Below are positions 51,467 through 61,400 of a stretch of DNA of 64,000 nucleotides, in pieces. This DNA comes from Pseudomonadota bacterium (GTDB lineage: Bacteria; Pseudomonadota; Gammaproteobacteria; Steroidobacterales; Steroidobacteraceae). The translations under genes were made by a program, and so were the position numbers. The stretch spans positions 62,001-126,000 of the forward strand of contig JAEWLQ010000098.1 of assembly GCA_023457495.1 (NCBI GenBank), written 5' to 3'. Below the pieces are notes generated by a model. It saw nothing but the letters and a program-made list of their open reading frames with translations. It was not told the origin of the DNA and ran no database searches. The first letter of the stretch is position 1; each line of letters begins with the position of its first letter.

Positions 51467-52678
51467 ATGTCCGCGTCCGCGACCAACACACTGCCGACCA
51501 ATCGCGACGAGAACTGGCGCTACGCCAACCTGCGCGCGCTCGCCAAGGCGCGCCCCGAGGCCATTCCCGCGAGCCCCGTCGTCCCGGCTGATTCACTGCC
51601 CGCGGCCATTCCAGGTTTCGCGCGCTGGGTTTTCATCGATGGGCACTTCGCGCCCTCCTTGTCGGATGCTCGTCCCGATCTGGGCGTCACGGTCCTCGAC
51701 CACGATGCCGCTGGCTCGGTCGCCGAGATCCTCGATGCCGACCTCGCCTCCGAAGGAATCGACTTCGCGCTCGCGCGCGCGAATGCGGCGCGCGGCAGGC
51801 AGGTGCTGCACGTGGCCGCAACCGGCGGCGCGATGGCCGCGATCGAAGTCATCTTCGTCGCCGCCTCTCCGGCCGCGGCGGGGATCGCCTATCCACGCGT
51901 GCAGGTGCACATCGCGCGTAACACGTCGGTGAAGCTGGTCGAGCGGCACATTAGTGTCGGCGCGCGCGATTCCGTCGTGAATGCGGCGGTCGATCTCGCG
52001 CTCAATGCGGGGGCGACGGTCGATCACACGCGTATCCAGAACTGCGCCGATGGCGCGAGCGTGTTCGACACGCTCATCGCCCGCGTTGGCGAAAATGCCC
52101 AGTACCGCTTCCGATCCATCACGCTCGGTGGCGCCGCCGCGCGCTCCACCGCCTTCATCAAACTCGCCGGCCGCGCCGCGCGTTGCGAATACATCGCGGC
52201 CAGCATCGCCAATGGCCTGCAGTCCCTGGATTCTTTCGCCGAGATCGAACACGCGGCGCCGGAAACCGCGACGCGCGAAGTGTTCCGCGGCATCGCCACC
52301 GATCGTGGCAAGCTCGCCTTCAACGGCAAGATGATCGTGCGCGAGAACGCGTTCGACGCCGACTCGGACCAGTCCTTGAAGACCTTGCTCACGGGCAGCG
52401 GCGCCGAGGCGGCCGCGCGGCCGCAGCTCGAGATCTACACCGACCGCGTCAAGGCGAAACACGGCGCGACCACCGGAAAACTCGACGAGCAGATGCTGTT
52501 CTATCTATTGTCCCGCGGCGTCGACCGCGCCACGGCGCAGTCGCTGCTGCAGTGGGCCTTCATCGAGGACGCCGTGTCGAAGATCGAGCCGGCGGAACTG
52601 CGCCGCGAGGTCGAGCAGCTCGTCTCCACGCAGCTGCTCGAAGTCTCCGCGCTGGGTCTCGTGGGAGATCGGGCATGA
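51467..52678 (+). CDS. sufD: Fe-S cluster assembly protein SufD
   Basis: The 403-residue protein has the SufD N-terminal helices (NRDENWRYANLRALAKA), the SufBD beta-helix domain and the C-terminal motif KHGATTGKLDEQMLFYLLSR with its conserved His near residue 330, then a helical end. It pairs with SufB and binds SufC. It overlaps sufS by 4 bases. Confidence 0.95.
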   Translation: MSASATNTLPTNRDENWRYANLRALAKARPEAIPASPVVPADSLPAAIPGFARWVFIDGHFAPSLSDARPDLGVTVLDHDAAGSVAEILDADLASEGIDFALARANAARGRQVLHVAATGGAMAAIEVIFVAASPAAAGIAYPRVQVHIARNTSVKLVERHISVGARDSVVNAAVDLALNAGATVDHTRIQNCADGASVFDTLIARVGENAQYRFRSITLGGAAARSTAFIKLAGRAARCEYIAASIANGLQSLDSFAEIEHAAPETATREVFRGIATDRGKLAFNGKMIVRENAFDADSDQSLKTLLTGSGAEAAARPQLEIYTDRVKAKHGATTGKLDEQMLFYLLSRGVDRATAQSLLQWAFIEDAVSKIEPAELRREVEQLVSTQLLEVSALGLVGDRA

Positions 52679-53925
52679 GCGTCGCCGCGAGCCAGGCCAC
52701 GCCGGCCGCCTACGATGTGCAGCGCATCTGGCGCGACTTCCCGATCCTCGCGCGCGAGGTGAACGGCAAGCCGCTCGTGTTCCTCGACAGCGCCGCGTCC
52801 GCGCAACGTCCGCGCGCCGTCATCGAAGCGGTGGATAGCTACGAGAAGTTGCATCACGCGAACGTCCATCGCGGCGTGCACCGGCTGAGCCAGGAAGCCA
52901 CACAGATGTTCGAACACGCGCGCGAGCGCGTGCGGGAATTCGTGAACGCGACTTCGACCCGCGAAGTGATCTTCACGCGCGGCACGACGGAAGCCATCAA
53001 CCTGGTGGCGCAATCCTATGCCCGCCCTCGCCTGAAGCCGGGCGACGAGATCCTGCTCACCGCGCTCGAACATCACGCCAACATCGTGCCCTGGCAACTG
53101 GTCGCGGAGCAGACCGGCGCGGTCGTGAAGGCCGTGCCGATGGACCGGCGCGGCGTGATCGCGCTCGACGACGTCGCGGCGCACATGAGCGACCGGACCC
53201 GCATCGTCGCCTGCGCGCACGTATCGAATGCCCTCGGCACCGTGCTGCCGGTGCGTGACATCACCCGACTCGCGCACGCGCGCGGCGCGGTCGTGCTCGT
53301 CGATGGCGCCCAGGCCGTGCCGCATCAGCGCGTGGACCTGAAGGCGCTGGATTGCGACTTCTACGCGTTCTCCGCGCACAAGATGTACGGGCCCACGGGC
53401 ATCGGCGCGCTGATCGGCCGTGAGTCGCTGCTCGAAGCGATGCCACCGTGGCAGGGCGGCGGCGACATGATCCTCACGGTGAGCTTCGAGAAGACCACCT
53501 ACAACGCGTTGCCATTCAAGTTCGAAGCCGGCACGCCCAACATCTCGGGCGCGGTCGGCATGGCCGCGGCGATCGACTACATCGAGTCGATCGGCATCGA
53601 ACGCATACACGAGCATGAACATCGCCTGCTCACGCTCGCCACCGACAAGCTGCAGCGCGTGCCAGGACTCACGATCATCGGCGCCGCGCCCGACAAGGCC
53701 GCGGTGATCTCGTTCACCATCGATGGCATTCACCCGCACGACCTGGGAACCATCCTCGATGCCGAAGGCGTCGCGGTGCGCACCGGCCATCACTGCGCGA
53801 TGCCCGTCATGGAGTTCTTCAACGTACCGGCAACCGCGCGTGCTTCGTTCGCCTGTTATTCGCGCGAGTCCGACATCGATGCGCTGGTCGCCGCGCTCGG
53901 CAAGGCGCACGAGGTTTTTTCCTGA
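52675..53925 (+). CDS. sufS: Cysteine desulfurase SufS
   Basis: The 416-residue class V aminotransferase-fold enzyme has FLDSAASAQRPRAVIEA, the PLP Lys in YAFSAHKMYGPTGIG near residue 230 and the sulfur-accepting Cys in VAVRTGHHCAMPVM near residue 370, the SufS signature. It takes sulfur from cysteine for transfer to SufU or SufB. ATG 52675 overlaps the sufD stop (ATGA). Confidence 0.96.
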   Translation: MSVAASQATPAAYDVQRIWRDFPILAREVNGKPLVFLDSAASAQRPRAVIEAVDSYEKLHHANVHRGVHRLSQEATQMFEHARERVREFVNATSTREVIFTRGTTEAINLVAQSYARPRLKPGDEILLTALEHHANIVPWQLVAEQTGAVVKAVPMDRRGVIALDDVAAHMSDRTRIVACAHVSNALGTVLPVRDITRLAHARGAVVLVDGAQAVPHQRVDLKALDCDFYAFSAHKMYGPTGIGALIGRESLLEAMPPWQGGGDMILTVSFEKTTYNALPFKFEAGTPNISGAVGMAAAIDYIESIGIERIHEHEHRLLTLATDKLQRVPGLTIIGAAPDKAAVISFTIDGIHPHDLGTILDAEGVAVRTGHHCAMPVMEFFNVPATARASFACYSRESDIDALVAALGKAHEVFS

Positions 53926-53938
53926 TGGAGCGGGCTTG

Positions 53939-54382
53939 ATGGACCTCAAGGATCTGTATCGCGAGGTCATCCTCGACCACAACAAGAGCCCGCGCCTTTT
54001 CGGCCGGCTCGATCCGGCGGATTCGTCCGCCGACGGACACAATCCGCTGTGCGGGGATCGCCTGCACGTCTCGCTGCGCCTCGACGGCGACCGCGTCTCC
54101 GACCTGCGCTTCGACGGCAAGGGCTGCGCGATTTCCGTGGCCTCCGCCTCGCTCATGTGCGAGGCCGTCAAGGGCAAGCCGCGCGCCGAGATCGCCCGCC
54201 TCTTCCACGAGATCCACGAAGTGCTCACGAAGCACGACGCGCCCGTGCCCGACGATCTCGGCAAACTCGCCGCGCTGTCCGGCGTGCGCGAGTTCCCGGT
54301 CCGCGTGAAGTGCGCGAGCCTCGCGTGGCACACACTCAACGCCGCGCTCGAGCGCAGCACGGCGACGATCCAGACCGAGTAG
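53939..54382 (+). CDS. sufU: SufU-type sulfur-transfer protein
   Basis: The 147-residue protein belongs to the IscU/SufU superfamily: DLYREVILDHNKSPRLFG, the first Cys in HNPLCGDRLHV, Cys in GKGCAISVASASLMCEAVKG and the last in RVKCASLAWHTL. The extended insertion between the second and third cysteines is the SufU form, which accepts persulfide from SufS rather than acting as scaffold. GGAG lies 8 bases before ATG 53939. No SufE gene is seen in the operon. Confidence 0.93.
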   Translation: MDLKDLYREVILDHNKSPRLFGRLDPADSSADGHNPLCGDRLHVSLRLDGDRVSDLRFDGKGCAISVASASLMCEAVKGKPRAEIARLFHEIHEVLTKHDAPVPDDLGKLAALSGVREFPVRVKCASLAWHTLNAALERSTATIQTE

Positions 54383-54386
54383 TTCG

Positions 54387-54938
54387 ATGCGCACCTACGA
54401 CAACGAACCCTTCGTCCTGCAACGCGACGTCAAGGCCGTCATGGTCCCGGCCGGCATCGAGATCGAGCTCAAGTCCGGCCAGACGGGTTTCATCACGCAG
54501 GCGCTCGGCGGCAGCTTCACGCTTTACATGGAGGGCAACCTCTTCCGCCTCGCGGGCGCGGATGCCGACGCGATCGGCAAGGAAGTGGTGAAGCCCCCGG
54601 AACTGCCGCCCAACGCCACCGAGGACGACGTGGCCGCGATCGCATGGGACCAGTTGCGCACCTGTTACGACCCCGAAATCCCGATCAACATCGTGGACCT
54701 GGGCCTGATCTACGAGTGCACCGTGAGCGTCCAGGCCGATGGCCAGCGCGCGATCAACGTGCGCCTCACGCTCACGGCGCCCGGCTGCGGCATGGGCGAT
54801 GTGCTGGTCCAGGACATCAAACAAAAACTCGAGATCATCCCCACCGTGGCGGCGGCCAACGTGGAACTGGTGTTCGATCCACCCTGGAACCAGTCGATGA
54901 TGTCCGAGGCGGCGCGCCTTCAAACCGGAATGTTCTGA
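54387..54938 (+). CDS. sufT: SufT family Fe-S maturation protein (MIP18/DUF59)
   Basis: The 183-residue protein has an N-terminal SufT-specific domain with LQRDVKAVMVPAGIEI and a C-terminal MIP18 domain with CYDPEIPINIVDLGLIYE and the conserved Cys in LTAPGCGMGDVLVQD. SufT helps mature Fe-S proteins, especially under high demand. It follows sufU by 4 bases. Confidence 0.94.
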   Translation: MRTYDNEPFVLQRDVKAVMVPAGIEIELKSGQTGFITQALGGSFTLYMEGNLFRLAGADADAIGKEVVKPPELPPNATEDDVAAIAWDQLRTCYDPEIPINIVDLGLIYECTVSVQADGQRAINVRLTLTAPGCGMGDVLVQDIKQKLEIIPTVAAANVELVFDPPWNQSMMSEAARLQTGMF

Positions 54939-54961
54939 CCCCGGAGCGCCTTCCTAACATC

Positions 54962-55270
54962 ATGTCCGACTGGGTCGATATCGGAAGCGCGGCGGATCTC
55001 GCCGCCACGCAGCGTCTGGAGGGGGAAGTCGACGGGTACCGCGTGCGTGTCGCCCGCGTTAATGGCAACCTGTACGCCTTCGAGGACCGCTGTACCCACG
55101 ACGACGCGCCGTTCGACGATGCCCCGATCGAGGATTCGGAAATCACCTGCCCACGCCACGGTGCGCGCTTCTGCCTGCGCACCGGCGACGCGCTGTCTCC
55201 TCCCGCCTATGAGCCCCTGCGGATCTTCGCCGTGCGCGAGTCGGCGGGCCGCATCGAGATACGGCCTTGA
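54962..55270 (+). CDS. Rieske-type [2Fe-2S] ferredoxin
   Basis: The 102-residue protein has the two Rieske cluster motifs, CTHDDAPF (C-X-H) near residue 42 and CPRHGARF (C-X2-H) near residue 60, which supply two Cys and two His. Small Rieske ferredoxins often close suf operons or serve as electron donors to oxygenases. It overlaps the sixA start by 4 bases, so it is part of this operon. Its electron partner is not known. Confidence 0.93.
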   Translation: MSDWVDIGSAADLAATQRLEGEVDGYRVRVARVNGNLYAFEDRCTHDDAPFDDAPIEDSEITCPRHGARFCLRTGDALSPPAYEPLRIFAVRESAGRIEIRP

Positions 55271-55788
55271 CGGCTGACAAGCCACAGCGGCTGACGCTGA
55301 TCCGTCACGCGAACGCGGAGCAGGTTTCCGACGTGCGCGACTTCGAACGGCCGCTGAGCCGCAAGGGCCACAGCGAGGCCAGCGAGATGGCGCGGCGTTT
55401 CCAGGAACGTGGGTTCGTTCCGGAACTGATCCTGGTGAGCGCGGCGGTGCGCACGCGCGAGACCGCCGACACCTTCGCGAAGGTGCTCGGCGTGGCCGCG
55501 CGCCGGCTGCAGGCCGACGATTCGCTCTATCTGGCCGACGGCGATCACATCATCGAGATGATTCGCGCGACCGGGCCGCGCATCGGGCACCTCATGGTCA
55601 TCGGCCACAATCCGGGCATCTCATCCGCCGCGATCGCACTCGCTCCCGAGACGGTGACCGGCGAGCTGCCGACCTGCGGCGCCCTGACCATGACCGTCCA
55701 CTGCGCGAACTGGAAACTCATCGACCGGCGCTGCGTGCGCGACACCGAGCGCGACGCGCCGCGCAAGTTGTTCGATTTCGGGAGCTGA
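55267..55788 (+). CDS. sixA: SixA-like phosphohistidine phosphatase
   Basis: The 173-residue histidine-phosphatase protein begins with the RHA motif (LTLIRHANAEQVSD), has the second Arg in SAAVRTRETAD, and the second catalytic His in VIGHNPGI, with a substrate Glu in TGELPTCGALTM. SixA in E. coli dephosphorylates the nitrogen PTS protein NPr and the ArcB HPt domain. Here it sits downstream of an Fe-S operon with no PTS nearby, so its target is not clear. Start TTG 55267 overlaps the Rieske stop. Confidence 0.88.
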   Translation: MTADKPQRLTLIRHANAEQVSDVRDFERPLSRKGHSEASEMARRFQERGFVPELILVSAAVRTRETADTFAKVLGVAARRLQADDSLYLADGDHIIEMIRATGPRIGHLMVIGHNPGISSAAIALAPETVTGELPTCGALTMTVHCANWKLIDRRCVRDTERDAPRKLFDFGS

Positions 55789-55789
55789 C

Positions 55790-56395
55790 ATGCGGCGCGT
55801 CCTGCTGACCACTCTCGTCATTCTGACTACCGTGACTGTGATGCCCGCCGTCGGTGCCGCCGCCGACGGACCCGCGTTCGACTGCCGGAAGGCGCAGGGC
55901 GAAGCCCAGGCGCTGATCTGCAAGGATCCCGACCTCGCCGCGCTCGACCGCCAGCTGGACGAGGTGTACCGGGCCGCGCTTTCGAAGGCGAAGAAAGACA
56001 AGAGCGCGCTGCGTGCCGATCAAGACGAATGGGCCAAGATTCGTGACGCGTGCGCAAAGGATCCAGACGCCATGCCGGCCTGCCTCGGCCGCAGTTACCA
56101 GGCGCGCGTCGGCGAGCTGCAGGCGCTGTACGACCTGGCGCCCTCGAAGGGGCCTTACACCTTCGATTGCGCCAACGGCGCCGGATCCATCGTCGTGAAG
56201 TATTTCCACACCGAGCCCGCGAGCGCACGTCTGCAGCGCGGCGGTGAAACCGTGGTCGCCTGGTCGGAACCCGGCGCCAAGGGCTCGAAGTTCGTCGGGC
56301 ACGACGTGACCTTCCTCAACAAGGGAATGTCGGCGCAGGTCGCATGGCGCAACGAGAAGCTCAACTGCGAGGTTCGGTCCCCGCCCGCGAAGTGA
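55790..56395 (+). CDS. Secreted two-domain DUF1311 (LprI-like) plus MliC lysozyme-inhibitor protein
   Basis: The 201-residue protein has a signal peptide (LTTLVILTTVTVMPAVGA), an N-terminal DUF1311/LprI-like domain (FDCRKAQGEAQALICKDPDL, LDEVYRAALSKAKKD, QDEWAKIRDACA) and a C-terminal MliC domain (YTFDCANGAGSIVVKYF, VAWRNEKLNCEV) of about 70 residues. MliC-type domains block C-type lysozyme, and LprI-like domains have been linked to lysozyme inhibition too. Both halves have paired cysteines, fitting the periplasm. It starts one base after sixA. The combination suggests defence against host or predator lysozyme. Confidence 0.85.
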   Translation: MRRVLLTTLVILTTVTVMPAVGAAADGPAFDCRKAQGEAQALICKDPDLAALDRQLDEVYRAALSKAKKDKSALRADQDEWAKIRDACAKDPDAMPACLGRSYQARVGELQALYDLAPSKGPYTFDCANGAGSIVVKYFHTEPASARLQRGGETVVAWSEPGAKGSKFVGHDVTFLNKGMSAQVAWRNEKLNCEVRSPPAK

Positions 56396-56404
56396 CGGCC
56401 CGGA

Positions 56405-58246
56405 TCAGCCGCTGCGCGCCACCTGGACGATATCGACGACCGCCCCCTGATCGCGCTCGCGTCGCAGCCCCGAGGGCCCGACCAGCAGCGGATCGGCGAC
56501 CGTGGAGCAATCGCGCCCCGCCTGCTTCGAGCGGTACAGCGCTTCGTCGGCGAGACGGATCAGCGCCTCGCGATCGCGCGCCATCGTCGAATCGGAGATG
56601 CCGAAACTCGCGGTGAAGATCGGCGTACCCGAAACGAGATGTGCCTGCGCCAGCGCGGCGCGCAGTCTTCCAACGACCTCCGCGGCACGTTCGGCGTTGG
56701 CGCCGGGCAGCAGCATCGCGAACTCTTCCCCGCCCCAGCGGATCACGTGATCGCGGTCGCGCACCACGCCGCGCGCGGTATCCGAGAAAAGTTTCAGGGC
56801 CCGGTCGCCCGCGTCGTGACCCATCGTGTCATTGAGCCGCTTGAAGTTGTCGAGATCCGCCATGACGACGGCGAAGGCCGAATCGACCGCGAGCAGGTTC
56901 GCGAGCACTTCTTCGGCCACGCGCCGGTTGGTGAGCCCGGTGAGGCTGTCCGTGCTCGCCTGGAGCTGCGAGCGTTCGAACGCGCGCAGCGTTCCGATGC
57001 GATTGCCGGCGTGCACACCAAGCGCCGTGAGCTGCGCGATCTGCTCCGCATTCGGCGGCTTGCCCTTGGCGCCGGCGACGTGCAACACGCCGAGCGCGCG
57101 GCCCATGAAGTTCACGGGAACGCAGGCCGCCGACAACGCGCCGCCCATCCGCCCCAGCAATTTCGGGCAGGCATTGAGAGCCTCGGCATCCGGGAAGATC
57201 TGCGGATGCCCGCGCCGCACCGCGATGCAGCTGTAGGGAGAATCGACGGAGCAGTTGGGCGAGCCGGTTTTGGGATGCACGCACGCCCGCTCGAGATGCG
57301 CGCGCGAGGAATCGGCGAGCAGCAGTTCCATCGGATGCACTTCCGAAATGGCGCCCATCGCGCGCGCGATGACGCGATCCGCCTCGGCCTCGGAATCGGC
57401 CATTTCGAGCGCTTCGACCAGCTGGTTGCTGAATGTGCTGCGCCCCGCCTCGCTGCGCAGCCGGGTCAGCATGCCCTGCATGGTGTCCGCGAGCAGGTTG
57501 ACCATGCGCGCCAGGCCGCTCACTTCGTCGTTTCCCGTCACGTCGCAGCGGTTGTCCATGTCGCCGGCCGCCAGCGCCTGCGCGACTTCGGCGACCGAGT
57601 GGATGGACTTCTGCAAGGAATTCGCGATGAACAGGAAGACGGCGACGGCGATACCCACGGCCAGCAATCCGCCGCCGATCAACCATGCCGTGACGACGCT
57701 GGAACGGTTCGCCTGCTCGATGACGCGAGTCTCCATGCGATGCAGGACGCCGCGCATGCGCATCATCGCCTCGGTGAGCGCGGTTTGCAGCGCAGCGCTG
57801 CGGGGCTCCAGGTCCGCGAATGCCCAGTCCGCGCCTCCGCTGCCTTTCTGGCCCTGTCGGTAGTAAGCCTCGGCGGACTCGAGATACTGGACGGCCGGTT
57901 GTCGCAGCGTGTCGGTGATCCCCGCAACCTCCGCGGACGCGGGCATTCCCCAGATCGCTTCGAGCTGCGCGCGCAATGCGCGCGGAAAATCCTCGGGTGC
58001 GCCGGAAGATCCCGACTGCCGCGCCTGCGTGGCGCCATCCATCTGCAGGGCGAGCGCGCGATCGAGCGCGCGCTGCACGGCCGCGACGTGCGCGAGCTCC
58101 ACGCCCGCCTCGGTGTGCTGAGACATCGCGCGCAGGCAGCCGCCGACGATCACCGCCACCGACAGCAGCAGGATCACGAGCATTATGTGAAAGCGCCCGG
58201 TAACCGGAATCGCGTTGTACCAACGGCGCGTTTGACGAACCTGCAT
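56405..58246 (-). CDS. Membrane-bound HAMP-GAF-GGDEF diguanylate cyclase
   Basis: The 613-residue protein has an N-terminal membrane span (IMLVILLLSVAVIVGGC), a periplasmic four-helix-type sensor to about residue 185, a second span (AWLIGGGLLAVGIAVAVFLF), a HAMP domain, a GAF-like region with several cysteines (CVHPKTGSPNCSVDSPYSC, and CP in NACPKLLG), and a GGDEF domain with the active site RWGGEEFAMLL near residue 500. GGEEF is a competent form, so c-di-GMP synthesis is expected. The cysteine-rich GAF region could sense redox or metal. No RxxD inhibitory site was confirmed. Confidence 0.9.
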   Translation of the reverse strand: MQVRQTRRWYNAIPVTGRFHIMLVILLLSVAVIVGGCLRAMSQHTEAGVELAHVAAVQRALDRALALQMDGATQARQSGSSGAPEDFPRALRAQLEAIWGMPASAEVAGITDTLRQPAVQYLESAEAYYRQGQKGSGGADWAFADLEPRSAALQTALTEAMMRMRGVLHRMETRVIEQANRSSVVTAWLIGGGLLAVGIAVAVFLFIANSLQKSIHSVAEVAQALAAGDMDNRCDVTGNDEVSGLARMVNLLADTMQGMLTRLRSEAGRSTFSNQLVEALEMADSEAEADRVIARAMGAISEVHPMELLLADSSRAHLERACVHPKTGSPNCSVDSPYSCIAVRRGHPQIFPDAEALNACPKLLGRMGGALSAACVPVNFMGRALGVLHVAGAKGKPPNAEQIAQLTALGVHAGNRIGTLRAFERSQLQASTDSLTGLTNRRVAEEVLANLLAVDSAFAVVMADLDNFKRLNDTMGHDAGDRALKLFSDTARGVVRDRDHVIRWGGEEFAMLLPGANAERAAEVVGRLRAALAQAHLVSGTPIFTASFGISDSTMARDREALIRLADEALYRSKQAGRDCSTVADPLLVGPSGLRRERDQGAVVDIVQVARSG

Positions 58247-58416
58247 TGCCCTACCAACCCCCCGCGAGACGCGTCATTCCGCTATCGGCTGGGACGGGGG
58301 GAAACGTTAGGGGAATCCACCTCTTTCCAGGCGGGCGGCGCGCGACGCAGTGCTCAGTTTGCAGAGCACGAACCCAGCGGCGACGTGTTACCCGCCGGGC
58401 ACGCCTTCCCGTGCGA

Positions 58417-61400
58417 TCACCGTGCCGCCAGCGACAACAGTCCGGCGTTGCCGCCGATCGCCGCCGTGTTCGTCGTGATCGTCTGTTCGGTCGCCATGCG
58501 ATGCAGGTAATGCGGGCCACCGGCCTTAGGCCCGGTTCCGGACAGCCCCATCCCGCCGAAGGGCTGAACGCCCACCACCGCGCCGATCATGTTGCGGTTG
58601 ATGTAGACGTTGCCGACCCGCAGCGCGCGCGCGATGCGTTGCGCGAGCCCGTCGATGCGGGTGTGTATGCCGAGAGTAAGTCCATAGCCGAGCGAATTGA
58701 CCGCGGCGACCACGGCATCGAGATCCCGCGCGCGATATCGCAGCACGTGCACGATCGGCCCGAAGACCTCGCGCATGTTCGCGAGTGAGTCGATCTCGAC
58801 CGCCAGCGGCGCGAAGTAGCGCCCTTCCGCCGGTCCGCGCGGCGCACGGTGGCTCCAGCGCGCGTTCCCGACGACGGACGCGGCGTGTTGTTCGAGCATC
58901 TTCAGTGCATCGGCGTCGATCACGGGTCCGACGTCGGTAGATAGTCTCGCCGGATCGTCCACGCGGAGCTCGTCCATGCACCCGGCGAGCAGTGACATCA
59001 CGCGTGGCGCGATCTCCTCCTGGACGAGCAGGATACGCAGCGCCGAGCAGCGCTGGCCGGCGCTGTTGAAGCCTGACTGCACCACGTCGAGCACCAGCTG
59101 CTCGGCGAGCGCCGAGCTGTCGGCCAGCATGACGTTGAGCCCGCCGGTCTCGGCGATCAGCGTTCCGATGGCGCCGGGGCGCGTGGCGAGCGAACGCTCG
59201 ATCAAGCGCGCGGTTTCGTTGGAGCCGGTGAACACCACGCCGGCGAGGCGCGGATCCGCCGTCAACGCGGCGCCAACGGTGGCGCCATCCCCGGGAACGA
59301 AATGCAGCGCCTCGGCCGGCACGCCGGCCTGCAGCAACAGTCCGGTCGCATACGCCGCCGTCAGCGGTGTCTGTTCCGCCGGCTTCGCCACCACCGTGTT
59401 GCCGGCCGCGAGCGCGGCGGCTACCTGCCCGGTGTAGATAGCCAGCGGGAAGTTCCACGGGCTGATGCAGCCGAACACGCCCTTGCCGCGCAGCCGCAGC
59501 AGGTTGCGTTCGCCGGTGGGTCCCGGCAGCGCCGTCTCGTGCGCGAAGTCACGGCGCGCGCGCTGCGCGTAGTAGCGCAGGAAATCCACCGCCTCGCGCA
59601 CCTCGCCGATGGCATCCGGCAACGTCTTGCCCGCCTCGCGCACGCAACGCGCGACCAGCGCCGGCGTGTGTTCCTCGAACAGCGTGGCCGCGCGCTCGAG
59701 GATTGCCGCGCGCTTTTCGCCACCCGCCGCATCCCATTCGTCCTGCGCGCGCGCGGCGCTGCCCACCGCCGCGGCGACGGCGGCCGCGTCGGCGTTCACG
59801 ACGCCGCCGATCTGCTCGGCGGTGCGGGCCGGATTCGTGACGACGCTGGCCGCGCCGGTTCTCGTCTGCCCGTCGACGACGGGCGCCGCGCTCCACGCCT
59901 GGCTCGACGCGCGCGCGCATTCGCGCAGCAGCACGTCGACGGCCTGCCCGTCCGCGAAGTTGAAGCCTCGTGAATTCTGGCGTTCGTTGCCGAACATCCC
60001 CGCCGGCAACGGGATGCGCGGATGCGCCACGCGTTCGAGGCCGTCGACCTCGGCGATCGGATCCGCGACGACCTCCTCGGCCGGCAGGCTGGCATCGACG
60101 ATGCGGTTCACGAACGAGGTGTTCGCGCCGTTCTCGAGCAGGCGCCGCACCAGGTACGGCAACAGGTCCTCGTGCGCACCGACCGGCGCGTAGACGCGGC
60201 AGGCGTACCGCCCCCAGGGGCCGCGCACGACGCTGTCGTAGAGCTCGGCGCCCATGCCGTGCAAACGCTGGAACTCGAAGCGGTTCGGATCTCCGCCGAA
60301 GACTTCCGCGATGTGCGCGATGGTATGCGCGTTGTGCGTGGCAAACTGCGGATAGATCCGGTCGCCGGCGCTTTCCAGCAGACGCGCGCATGCAAGGTAC
60401 GAGACGTCGGTATTCGCCTTGCGCGTGAGTACCGGGTAGCCGGCAAGGCCGCGTTCCTGCGCCCGCTTGATCTCGCTGTCCCAGTACGCGCCTTTCACGA
60501 GACGCAGCGTGATGCGCCGATCCGTGGCCCGCAGGCGGCTGATGAGCCATTCGAGCGTCGCATGCGCGCGCTTCTGGTAGGCCTGCACGGCGAGCCCGAA
60601 TCCACCGTAACCACGCGTGACCTCGCCCGCCAGTAGTTTGTCCACCAGCAGCACCGAAAGCTCGAGCCGGTCGGCCTCCTCCGCATCGAGCGTGACGCCG
60701 ATGCCGGCGTCGCGCGCCTCGCGCACCAGCTGCTCCACCACCGGGTAGAGCTCCTTCATCACGCGCTCCGCCTGCGCGAACTCGTAGCGTGGATGCAGCG
60801 CGGATAGTTTGATCGAGATGCTGTGCCGCGCGGTGATGGATTCCTTCCTGCCGACGGCACGCCCGACCGCGGCAATGGCGGCGGAATATTTCTCCCGATA
60901 CCGCTCGGCGTCCGCGCGCGTGAGAGCGGCCTCGCCTAGCATGTCGAACGAATAACGATAGTCGCGTTCTTCCTTGCCCGCGGAGCGTTCGAGCGCGCCT
61001 TCGATGTCACGGCCCATCACGAACTGGTGACCCAGGATCCGCATCGCCTGTTTGAGCGCGGCGCGCGCCACGGGCTCGCCGAGTTTGCCGACGAGTCGCG
61101 CGTACCACGAGCGCGTCTCGCCGACGTCGTTGCGATCGAGCGCGACGACGCGGCCCGTGAGCATGAGGCCCCAGGTCGAGGCGTTGACGAACAGCGATTC
61201 GCTGTCGCCGAGATGTTCGTCCCAGGCGCCGCTCGGAATCTTGTCGGCGATGAGACGGTCCGCGGTCTCGCCATCGGGGATGCGCAGCAGCGCCTCCGCG
61301 AGACACATCAGGATCACGCCCTCGCGCGAGGCCAGGCTGTATTCGCGCAGGAACGCGTCGAGCGCGCCGCCGCTGCCGGTTGCGCCGCGCACGGCTTGCA

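Noticed and set aside
52501..54360. A 619-codon open frame on the minus strand opposite sufS and sufU
   Set aside because: No recognisable domain, His/Arg-rich, antisense to genes with intact catalytic motifs.
56639..58510. A 623-codon open frame on the plus strand opposite the GGDEF gene
   Set aside because: Antisense shadow of a clear HAMP-GAF-GGDEF protein; no motif of its own.
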